From JAEUOS01 sp040382235 (GTDB lineage Bacteria; Pseudomonadota; Gammaproteobacteria; Burkholderiales; JAEUOS01), in assembly GCA_040382235.1 (NCBI GenBank), contig JBEIFV010000008.1, positions 1-64,000 of the forward strand: 64,000 nt of DNA, read 5' to 3'. A program made the position numbers and the translations under genes. The notes below the pieces were generated by a model. It ran no database searches and had not been told where the DNA came from. It saw nothing but the letters and a program-made list of their open reading frames with translations. This document shows, piece by piece, positions 42,740 to 50,640 of this stretch (position 1 is its first letter; each line of letters begins with the position of its first letter).

Positions 42740-43845
42740 GCCGCTGGCAACTGGGCCACGCCGGCCATGCCGACTGGAAGACCGCGACCGACACGGCCTT
42801 GGCCGACCTTGCGCCCGGCGGCAACCTGGGCTTTGTCTACATGACAGAGGCTTTCGTGCCCTATGCCGCGGAGATCCTGGCCATTGCCAAGAACCGCACC
42901 GGGATTGTCGATTGGGTCGGAACGGTCGGCATCGGTATTTGCGCGACCGGGACGGAATACCTGGATGAGCCGGCGGTGGCCTTCATGACCTGCCCGCTAC
43001 CGCCTGACTCGCATGCCGTATTTTCCGGCACGGCCCGCCCGCCCAGGGCGGGCAGCAAGACCGTGACCGGGGCGGACGCCGCCTATTTCGCGATCGTCCA
43101 TGCCGATCCGCATACACCGGATATCGATGAACTGATCGAGGATATGGCCGGCAAAGTCACCAGCGGCTACCTGGCAGGCGGCTTGTCCTCCAGCCGCGGG
43201 GCCACGGTGCAGTTCGCCAATGCAGTGGTCGCCGGCGGCATTTCCGGGGTGGTGTTGTCGTCCGACGTGGCGATTGCCACGCGCTTGACGCAAGGCTGCA
43301 CGCCGATCGGCGGCCGCCACGCGGTGACCCAGGCCGAGGGCAATATCATCATCACGATCGACAAGCGCCCGGCGCTGGAAGTGATGCTGGAGGAACTCGG
43401 CTGCGACTTGAAGGGCCTGCGCACCGCGGCGCGCGACACCTTCGTGGGCATCGTGGTGCCGGGCGCCGAAGTCGCCGGGGGAGGTGACGACTACATGGTG
43501 CGCAACCTGGTGGGCATCGACCCGCAAAACAAGTTGATCGCCATCGGCGACACGGTTGCGACCGGCAGCACGGTGCTGTTCTGCCGGCGCGACGCGCAGT
43601 CGGCGCGCAACGACTTGTTGCGCATGATCTATGAGCTCAAGGACGACCTGACCGAGCGCCCCAAGGCCGCGCTGTATCACGCCTGTGTCGGGCGCGGCGA
43701 GAGCATGTTCGGCGAGCGGGGTGCCGAACTGAAGCTCATCCGCGAGCACCTGGGCGACATTCCGCTGATCGGCTTTTTCGCCAACGGCGAGATCGCGCGT
43801 AACCGCCTGTATGGTTACACCGGGGTGCTCACGCTTTTCAAGTAG
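42736..43845 (+). CDS. FIST-domain protein
   Basis: The 369-aa protein has the FIST N domain (about residues 25-215, with GNLGFVYMTEAF and IGICATGTEYLD) and the FIST C domain (235-350, with RNDLLRMIYELKD and LIGFFANGEIARNRLYGYTG). FIST proteins are small-ligand sensors often tied to signal transduction. No signal-output domain is fused here. It is coupled to phaM by ATGA overlap. Confidence 0.92.
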   Translation: MSRWQLGHAGHADWKTATDTALADLAPGGNLGFVYMTEAFVPYAAEILAIAKNRTGIVDWVGTVGIGICATGTEYLDEPAVAFMTCPLPPDSHAVFSGTARPPRAGSKTVTGADAAYFAIVHADPHTPDIDELIEDMAGKVTSGYLAGGLSSSRGATVQFANAVVAGGISGVVLSSDVAIATRLTQGCTPIGGRHAVTQAEGNIIITIDKRPALEVMLEELGCDLKGLRTAARDTFVGIVVPGAEVAGGGDDYMVRNLVGIDPQNKLIAIGDTVATGSTVLFCRRDAQSARNDLLRMIYELKDDLTERPKAALYHACVGRGESMFGERGAELKLIREHLGDIPLIGFFANGEIARNRLYGYTGVLTLFK

Positions 43846-44062
43846 GGCGTTTGCGAGGGGGCTTCGGGGCGGCGCGGCGCGCGGCCGGCGTTTGCTCCGC
43901 CGCTGCCGGTGCCGGCAGCGGCCGAATGCGTTCAAGCTGTTCGAGAAAATGCGGCAATGCGCTCATGTCGACCAGCGCGACTTCGGTATGCGAGCTGGTC
44001 GTCATCATGACCGCCGCCTTGGCGTCGGCGACGGGAAACGACCAATAGCGCAGGTTCGACAT
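43838..44062 (-). CDS. Possible 74-aa protein convergent with FIST
   Basis: The frame reads MSNLRYWSFPVADAKAAVM, then TSSHTEVALVDMSALPHFLE and a Pro/Ala/Lys-rich tail. It overlaps the FIST stop by 8 nt on the opposite strand. Composition looks protein-like, but I recognise no family. A GTG 15 nt upstream is an alternative start. The region 44063-44281 holds nothing else. Confidence 0.5.
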   Translation of the reverse strand: MSNLRYWSFPVADAKAAVMMTTSSHTEVALVDMSALPHFLEQLERIRPLPAPAAAEQTPAARRAAPKPPRKRPT

Positions 44063-44281
44063 GGTGTCGGTTTTCACGAGTTCTCAAGGATTGCAACGAT
44101 ACCGCCAGCCAGCGCGGTTTCAGTTGCCAAGCACATCGGTCTTTTGGGCGCTGTTCCGCACCAAATGCGTCGATCGGCGGCAGCGGTTGCAAGGCGGGGC
44201 TGCCTGGCGGAAGCTGACCCGGGCGCCGATCGCAGCCTGCGTCTTACAATCCGCATCCCCATTCGCTATCGATCGCCATTC

Positions 44282-44392
44282 ATGAGTGATCAGCCTGTTG
44301 CCGTCATCACAGGCGCCAATCGCGATCCGGGTCTTGAGGTTTGCCGTCGGCTCAAGGCCGCCGGCGTTGATGTGGTTCCGACCGCGCATTGA
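44282..44392 (+). pseudogene. N-terminal fragment of a short-chain dehydrogenase
   Basis: MSDQPVAVITGANRDPGLEV and CRRLKAAGVDVV form the beta-alpha-beta start of an SDR enzyme, with the TGxxxxxG cofactor motif partly kept. It stops after 36 residues, far short of the normal ~250. A decay remnant. Confidence 0.6.
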
Positions 44393-44440
44393 TGGCGGCG
44401 CGTCGACAGCCTTGCGTGGCGTAGCCTGGCCTGAAATCCT

Positions 44441-44887
44441 GTGATTTATGCAGTCATACGTTACCTCTTGAAACTGTTTTCGAAGACCCCATTTCCCGAG
44501 GCGAGCCGGCGGAAGCTGGACTCCAGCCTGCCTAGCAGTATCCGCTCAGTCACCTCGGACAGCCTGCCTGCGATCAACGTGGGGCGCACGCCCACCAGCG
44601 TAGAGGTCTATGCCTTCGCGCCTGGCCTTGACGCCTCGAAGATCGATGTGAGCCTGGATCGTGGCGTCCTGCGCATCGCGGGCGAGCGCCCTTCCGGCAT
44701 TCCTGCCGACGACCCCAAGGTGCAGGTGTATGCACGCGAGCGAGGGACGGGCAGCTTCGCCCGAACCGTTGCCTTGCCGGACGACGTGGACCCTGACCAG
44801 GTGAAGGCAAGCTACCGCGACGGTGTGCTGCAGATCAGCATCGCCCGCCATGCGTCGGCCCAACCCAAGCGCATCGTCGTGCAGTGA
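44441..44887 (+). CDS. Hsp20/alpha-crystallin protein, first copy
   Basis: The 148-aa protein has an alpha-crystallin domain (~50-145: SVEVYAFAPGLDASKIDVSL, LRIAGERPSG, VQVYARERGTGSFARTVALP, KASYRDGVLQISI). The start is GTG; no in-frame ATG occurs nearby. It leads a tandem set of Hsp20 genes, probably one operon induced by heat or protein stress. Confidence 0.93.
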   Translation: MIYAVIRYLLKLFSKTPFPEASRRKLDSSLPSSIRSVTSDSLPAINVGRTPTSVEVYAFAPGLDASKIDVSLDRGVLRIAGERPSGIPADDPKVQVYARERGTGSFARTVALPDDVDPDQVKASYRDGVLQISIARHASAQPKRIVVQ

Positions 44888-44915
44888 CGCGCAACGTATT
44901 CAAGGAGAATCCATC

Positions 44916-45305
44916 ATGAGCGACAACACGCAAGTAAGAAACTCCGCCCCCACTCCTGCCGAGCAGGATCAACAGCGCGCCGCCCTGCCAGCGGTCGACG
45001 TGTTTGAGGACGCCCGCGGCATCACGCTGCTGGTCGACATGCCGGGCGTGTCGAAGGAGCATCTGGAGCTCAAGGTCGACGGCGAAGCCCTGTTGATCGA
45101 ATGCCTCGCGCGGCCGCGCACACCTGAAGGCCTGGAAGCCATCTATGCCGAAGTGCGCGTGCCGCGTTACCGCCGCAGCTTCACTTTGAGCCGCGAACTC
45201 GACACCACCCGCATCGAGGCCAACCTGAAGGACGGCGTTCTGGCTCTGCGCATCCCCAAACAAGCGCATGCGCAGCCGCGCCGGATCGACGTGACGGCGG
45301 GATGA
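44916..45305 (+). CDS. Hsp20/alpha-crystallin protein, second copy
   Basis: The 129-aa protein has AAGGAG at a good distance before the ATG. Its alpha-crystallin domain includes VDVFEDARGITLLVDMPGVS, EVRVPRYRRSFTLSREL and ANLKDGVLALRIPKQAHAQP. It lies 28 nt past the first copy and presumably forms mixed oligomers with it. Confidence 0.93.
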   Translation: MSDNTQVRNSAPTPAEQDQQRAALPAVDVFEDARGITLLVDMPGVSKEHLELKVDGEALLIECLARPRTPEGLEAIYAEVRVPRYRRSFTLSRELDTTRIEANLKDGVLALRIPKQAHAQPRRIDVTAG

Positions 45306-45353
45306 CGGCGGCGGCGGGTGGAACCTGATGCGAACCTGCCAAAGGGTCGAACC

Positions 45354-45690
45354 GTGTCCAAGCTTGTGGTGCAACTCAAGCAAGCCGCGGATCAGGCCTG
45401 GGATGCGCTGTCGGCAGGCTGGCGCGGGTTCAGTGCCCGCGTTGACGGCGCATCGGCGCGCTTCCGGGCCACACCCACCGACCTGCTGGGCCTGCATGGT
45501 CGTTGAGGTGTTCGATACTGCTGCCACGCTGAGCGTGCGCATCGAAGCGCGGCATGCGCGGCGAAGATTTCAGCGTTGAGTGCAATGGCGATGTGCTCAC
45601 GTTACGCGGCAAGACGCGCATCGACCGCCAAGCCACCGAAGTTGAAACTTACGCTGTGCGGCATTTGTGCCGCAGGCGCCAGTTCCAGTA
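45354..45690 (+). pseudogene. Hsp20 gene, third copy, frameshifted
   Basis: The start reads MSKLVVQLKQAADQAWDALS in one frame to 45506. The next piece, VVEVFDTAATLSVRIEA, is in a second frame, and EDFSVECNGDVLTLRGKTRI with QATEVETYAVRH in a third. Two frameshifts break an otherwise typical Hsp20. The C-terminus is lost or unreadable beyond about 45690. Confidence 0.8.
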
Positions 45691-45696
45691 CTGTAT

Positions 45697-46212
45697 TCAG
45701 TGCAGCTTCTCTTCGGCTTCGGTCAATGGCGGCAAGAAGCCCACAAAGCGCCCCTCTACGCCATCGGCGAAGATGAAGTCCACCTGGCCGAAGGTGCGCT
45801 TCTTTTTCGATGGCGGCTTCGGTCTGATGGCGGCGGACCCCACCCACACCCCTTGCCGCGTTTCAAGCGAAAACGACACCACGTCTTCCTTGTGCGGCGA
45901 GTTGCCGATCGACCCGTAGCGATCCAAAATCTCCTGGTGCCGTGCCAGCAGCCGCTTGGGCAGCGCCCATGCCTCCATGAGACTGAACACGAAATCCGCC
46001 TTCAACATCGCGGCCGTCAACCTGATCTGCCTGGCGGATAACTCCTTGTTTTCGGCGTCTCCCGTCTCGATCGACACCGGAAACAGTTCGCCGGTTGAGG
46101 AGCGTCCGACGAGGGAGAGCGGCGCAAGCCATTCGCCTTTTTCCAGATTCTGGCGGGCTGTCGAGATCATGGCTTCCACCAGCGGTACAAATGACGCCGG
46201 CAGCGGCTTCAT
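45697..46212 (-). CDS. Unknown 171-aa protein, end of the post-BREX cassette
   Basis: The protein is soluble, with MKPLPASFVPLVEAMISTAR at the N-terminus, SLVGRSSTGELFPVSIETG in the middle and FGQVDFIFADGVEGRFVGF at the C-terminus. I recognise no domain. It overlaps the TPR gene by 4 nt, so it is cotranscribed. It is the last minus-strand gene of the BREX-side island and ends near the Hsp20 remnant. Confidence 0.75.
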   Translation of the reverse strand: MKPLPASFVPLVEAMISTARQNLEKGEWLAPLSLVGRSSTGELFPVSIETGDAENKELSARQIRLTAAMLKADFVFSLMEAWALPKRLLARHQEILDRYGSIGNSPHKEDVVSFSLETRQGVWVGSAAIRPKPPSKKKRTFGQVDFIFADGVEGRFVGFLPPLTEAEEKLH

Positions 46213-47317
46213 GCGGCGCCCACCTTGCCTTCACCGGACATGCTCAATGCCATTGCGTATTCGGCGTCGAAATCCGCCCCGGTATCCGCGTCTTTTTGAA
46301 ATTGACGTACGCCCGCGTGCATCATGGAAATCAGTTGCAAGCCCGTGAACTCCTCCCCCGGCGCGGATTTGATCCGATACCGTTGCCGCGGATCGTTGAT
46401 TTCCAGGCCGGACTCACCGAGCGTGGCGATCTCCAATGTCATCTTGCCCACGTCCTGCTGGTTCATGGCGGAAAACCGCCGCAACGCGTCGACGATGTAG
46501 GTCACCACATCCATGCGCAGGCCGGTTGTGCGCGAGCGCAGCACATCGTGCGCCTGGCGGGTCTGATCCGCACGCGCCATTTCCGCCACGGGATGATCCG
46601 GAAAGCGCGCGATGATCTGCCTCAGCAAGTGGCTGCGCTCCTTTTGCAGGGCCGCATCGCCGGTCTCGAACAGGCTTTGCGCGAGCCCGTAGAGTACGCC
46701 GGGATCGTCGGGAAGCTGGTGCGCAGCCTCCCGCAAATGCGGTACCGCCTCCTTGGCGCGCTGGGTGGCCAGCAGAACCGCGCCAGATTCCGGTGCGCGA
46801 AGCCGCTGCCCGGATTGAGCGCGATTGCCTTGCGCAATGCCGCCTCCGCCTGGTCCGGCCGATCGAGTCGTTGGTAGGCAACTCCCAGCCCGGTCCAGGC
46901 GTCGACATAGCCTGCGTCGAGCGCTGTGCAGGCCGTCAGCACTTCGATGGCTTCGGGAAACTGGCCGCGCTCGGACCGGGCGATGCCGAGGTTGTACAAA
47001 ACGTCGGCGTCGGGCCCTGTGTTTTCCCGCAACCATTCCAGAATGTCGATGCCGTCCGCAAGTTTGCCTTCGCGCATCAGGGCCGCGGCGTGGTCAAGCA
47101 GGCTGCGCGGGTGCTCCGGGATCAACGTGACGTGGATCGCCCGACTATCCACCGACACGGCCGCGTTGATGCCCTTGTCCGCGTACTGCCCCATGAAATA
47201 CATCAGCACCGCGTCATCGAACGCGTCCGAACCGATGGTTCGCGCGGACGGCGGCAACAGGCCAAGGTCGAAGTCGGACAACGGAATGTCGAAGGTCAGC
47301 GGGCGATCAGAAGGCAT
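46209..47317 (-). pseudogene. TPR-repeat protein with a frameshift
   Basis: The first frame (47317 to about 46785) has repeats including ADVLYNLGIARSERGQFPEA, YVDAWTGLGVAYQRLDRPDQ and ALNPGSGFAHRNLARF. It then reads out of frame. The second frame resumes with VLLATQRAKEAVPHLREAAH and GVLYGLAQSLFETGDA to 46209. A single lost G near 46779-46786 explains it, in a CTGGCGCGG context. A repaired protein would have about 369 residues. Either the gene is dead or the assembly has one error. Confidence 0.8.
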
Positions 47318-47382
47318 GGCGCCATTTTAGCTTTGGGGCATGATGCAATTGAACCTCAGAGCCGATCCGAATGGCGACCTGT

Positions 47383-47559
47383 TCATTTGGTGGAGTTCTT
47401 GTTCCTTCCACGGGCCTTTCCCAACGTACCGATGGTTGCCGCGACGCCTCCACCCGTTGAGACAACCCCCTGGCTCCAATCGATTCTGTGGGAAGGTGAA
47501 GGTGGCGCGGCTGCCGCTTTTACGGCAGCAACTTGCTTGGTGGTGGGTTTCTTTGTCAT
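47383..47559 (-). CDS. Possible 58-aa basic peptide
   Basis: Starting MTKKPTTKQVAAVKAAAA and ending LGKARGRNKNSTK, this open frame fills the gap between the TPR and 251-aa genes. It has no known motif; GGGTTTCTTTG upstream gives no clear ribosome-binding site. The rest of 47318-47699 shows no other gene. Confidence 0.35.
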   Translation of the reverse strand: MTKKPTTKQVAAVKAAAAPPSPSHRIDWSQGVVSTGGGVAATIGTLGKARGRNKNSTK

Positions 47560-47699
47560 GGAGAGGGTTCGCGCCGCGGCTCGCGGTTACATCGCCTGGG
47601 TTTGAGATGCCAGATTGGTATCTCAAAGCTTTCCACTCGTTGGTGGTGATCAGAAGATATGTCGATATCTTAGCCCTGGCGCACTGGGTACATCCCGAA

Positions 47700-48455
47700 T
47701 CAGCGTTGAAACGGCACCCAGTTGAACCAGTCGCGAATGCCCAGTGCGGTTCCCCACGCCTCCACCAGCTCGCGATCCGCCTTCGAGTCGGCGGGAAGCT
47801 CATCCAGAATGTTCAGAAGTCGCATGCCGTCGTTGACCACCCCGACCGCCTGGTAGGGTGTTGCGAAGTACCCGGTGCCAAGCAGCCGATCCGTGAACAG
47901 GGCATGCACGGCATCGATCGCCAGGAATTGGGGCGGAAACCGCACCTTGCCGGCCCGCCACCGAATATGCCCGGCGTTTTCTTCCTGCTGCCGCGTGAGC
48001 GAAGCCGCCTGTTGCTCGCGCAGGGCGGGAGACGTGTCGTAAATCCAGCGGTCGATGCGCAGCCCGACCGGCAAGGACCGCAGCGTCAACAGCAACCAGT
48101 GGGACATCCGCTCGGCCACCGCCGGCAGATCCGGCGCGGCGTCCCCTGATGCCAGCATGGCCTTAAGCAGGGGCGCCATGCGATCGGCCGCGTCGCTCGG
48201 ACTGGCCGCGAAATCGAAGCGTTGATCGGGCGGCGTTTCGTACAAGCGCAGGACATACCCACACTGATACGCCACCACATAATCCAGCGATTCGCCGCCC
48301 GGCCGGACGGTGAGAACGTGTTCTTCCGCGCCGTTGCGGGCGATCCGCAAATTTGCGATGACCGGAAGCGCCGCATCCTCGGCGAAGCGGATCGGCCGTT
48401 CGGTGATTTGTTCGACCTGATCGACGATCAGGCGGGTTTCGGGGAGCAAAGCCAA
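47700..48455 (-). CDS. Unknown 251-aa protein after brxL
   Basis: The start is probably TTG at 48455 with AGGA 9 nt upstream. Segments include MALLPETRLIVDQVEQITER, DYVVAYQCGYVLRLYETPPD and a C-terminal WGTALGIRDWFNWVPFQR. The middle (LRIDRWIYDTSPALREQQAA) is rich in charge. I recognise no domain. It follows brxL by 110 nt on the same strand and may belong to the same operon. Confidence 0.75.
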   Translation of the reverse strand: MALLPETRLIVDQVEQITERPIRFAEDAALPVIANLRIARNGAEEHVLTVRPGGESLDYVVAYQCGYVLRLYETPPDQRFDFAASPSDAADRMAPLLKAMLASGDAAPDLPAVAERMSHWLLLTLRSLPVGLRIDRWIYDTSPALREQQAASLTRQQEENAGHIRWRAGKVRFPPQFLAIDAVHALFTDRLLGTGYFATPYQAVGVVNDGMRLLNILDELPADSKADRELVEAWGTALGIRDWFNWVPFQR

Positions 48456-48565
48456 TCGGGATATTCCTGTGATGAGCGGTGCGCACCGGCGCGACGCTCG
48501 CGCTTCGGTCGAAACTTCTTACCCATCGCCTTGGGGTTCATTACTAAGGGCTCCGCCGCACATGC

Positions 48566-50632
48566 TCATTCGACCCCGAGCGCCTTGAACACCGCATCGA
48601 CGGGATCCGAGTAAAAGCTCGTCTGAAACTTCGCAAATAGCTCCCCGGGAACTGACGGAATATCAGTCACGCTCGACATCGGAAGAAGTATCCGTTTTGC
48701 CCCAGCGTCAAACGCTACCTGCAGGCTTTCAGCCAAGTTCCGGGCCTGCGTTATCGTGCCACCCAAGGACATATCACCCATCACCACCATCTGGCTTTGC
48801 ACCGGCTTGCCCAGCGCAGCCGAGCACAGCACGATGAAGCTGGCCAAGGTCAACGCCTCAGGCGAGCCCGCACTTTGCAGTTCGACCATGTGCAGGTGGA
48901 AGTCGCGCTCGGTCGGGTGGATCGATGCACTCACGCGGCCGGCGTTGGCCTTGAAGTAGTCGAAGGCCACGCGCACCGGTTCGCGTGATACCGGGCCCGA
49001 CACCGACAGCTTGCCGCCGCCAGCCATGGCCTGGATTTCCATCCGGTACACGCCCGGCATGCCGCCATCGCCCATGGTGATTGTGTGCAGCACGCCGGGA
49101 TTGAGCCGGCCTTCGGGAATCAGTCCGCCGCCGCCCTGCTCGGGCACCGAGATGAAACGCTCTTGCAGGTCTTCCAAGTCGATGTACGAGAAGTGCACGT
49201 CGTAGAACTCCATGCCGCCGATTTTCTTGAGCTGCTCCTTGACCCGCCGGCGAACTTCCAGCGCGTACTCCAGGCACTTGCGCACCGTGTCCTTGGTGTA
49301 GACGCCGTCCGGGCAAATCAGCTTCAGCAGGCCCGAGACAGTGCGCCGCACGGCGATGGTGTCGCGCTGGTTGAGGTTGTTGCCCAGCTTGAAGTGCTTG
49401 TCGATCGCATCGGCGAAGCTGCGCTTGCGCATCTCGCGCGCCCACTCGGCCAGGTAGTCCACGATCAGGCCGTACTGGTCGGTGAAGAACTCGGGCCGCA
49501 TCTTCGGGATCTCCCAGCCCGGCACATAGGCATGGAAGCGGTCGAAGAAAGCCGAGTCGATCATCACATCCGGAAACGGTGCAAACAGGTGACTGGTCTT
49601 CACCAGCGACTCGACCGATTGCCCCTGGGGCAAGTTGCCCACGAAAACCATTGCGGCGTTCGCACTGATGGACTCGCGCCCCCTGCTGAACGAGCCTGAG
49701 GCCATGTAGTCCTTCATGATCTGCACGCCGTCGTTGTCTTTAAAGTTGATGCCCGCAACTTCATCAAATGCGACCACGTCCCAAACGCCAACTAGACCGA
49801 CCTTGCGGGCGCTCATGTTGTAGAACAGGTTGGCGACCGTGGTCTGGCCGCCGGACACCAGAATGGAGTTCGGGCTGATCTCCTTGTAAATGTGGCTCTT
49901 GCCCGTGCCGCGCGGCCCCAACTCGCAGAGGTTGTAGTTGTTCTCCACCAGCGGAATCATCCGCGCCAGCAGGTGCCACTTCACGCGTTCCTTGAAGCAG
50001 GTGGGCTCCATGCCCGTCGAGCGAAGCAACGCATCTATCCATTGCTCTTCGGTGAACCCCTTGCGGCCAGCAAACAGTTCCTCCATGTCCAGATTCGGCA
50101 TCTGGATTGGTTTGAGGTCCGACACCACAAACGGCGACGTGCGCTGGTTCTCCTCAAAGCGGTACTGCAAGGTCACGATGCACCAGATGCCACCGACCAG
50201 CAGCTTCTCGAACTGCCGCACGTAGGAGTCGGGCACCTCGGCGTTCTTGATGCCCAGGTTGGACAGCAACGCCTCGTAGGCATCGCGGTTTTCGTTTAGC
50301 TTCACGGTAACCTTGTCGATCACCTTGAATGAGCCGCGCTCGCGGATCTTGCTCTTGACCTTCTCGGCCTCGTCGGGCCGCACATAGTTCTCGGCCAGGA
50401 TGTTCTTGACCGTCACCAGGCCGGCGCCAATGGTCTCGGCGTCGTCTGACGCGCAGTACATGCCCAGCAGGTACTCCAGCACGTAGACCGGAACGTTCGC
50501 GCCTTCCTTGATGAGCTTGGTCAGGTCTTTGCGCACCACACGCCCGGCGAAGCGCTCGTTCAGCAGCTTGTCCAGGCCCGCGTCGATGGTGGCGACAGAT
50601 GTCAAAACAGCCGGTGCAGTCTCGTCAGCCAT
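48566..50632 (-). CDS. brxL: BREX Lon-like protease BrxL
   Basis: The 688-aa protein is the expected last gene of a type I BREX operon. Walker A GPRGTGKSHIYKE (~237-249) and a later VVAFDEVAGINF Walker-B-like strand mark the AAA+ part. The C-terminal Lon-type domain reads AGSPEALTLASFIVLCSAAL and MVVMGDMSLGGTITQARN. In BREX it contributes to phage DNA recognition and exclusion. It starts 8 nt after the pglZ stop. Confidence 0.96.
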   Translation of the reverse strand: MADETAPAVLTSVATIDAGLDKLLNERFAGRVVRKDLTKLIKEGANVPVYVLEYLLGMYCASDDAETIGAGLVTVKNILAENYVRPDEAEKVKSKIRERGSFKVIDKVTVKLNENRDAYEALLSNLGIKNAEVPDSYVRQFEKLLVGGIWCIVTLQYRFEENQRTSPFVVSDLKPIQMPNLDMEELFAGRKGFTEEQWIDALLRSTGMEPTCFKERVKWHLLARMIPLVENNYNLCELGPRGTGKSHIYKEISPNSILVSGGQTTVANLFYNMSARKVGLVGVWDVVAFDEVAGINFKDNDGVQIMKDYMASGSFSRGRESISANAAMVFVGNLPQGQSVESLVKTSHLFAPFPDVMIDSAFFDRFHAYVPGWEIPKMRPEFFTDQYGLIVDYLAEWAREMRKRSFADAIDKHFKLGNNLNQRDTIAVRRTVSGLLKLICPDGVYTKDTVRKCLEYALEVRRRVKEQLKKIGGMEFYDVHFSYIDLEDLQERFISVPEQGGGGLIPEGRLNPGVLHTITMGDGGMPGVYRMEIQAMAGGGKLSVSGPVSREPVRVAFDYFKANAGRVSASIHPTERDFHLHMVELQSAGSPEALTLASFIVLCSAALGKPVQSQMVVMGDMSLGGTITQARNLAESLQVAFDAGAKRILLPMSSVTDIPSVPGELFAKFQTSFYSDPVDAVFKALGVE

Positions 50633-50640
50633 GGCGGCCC

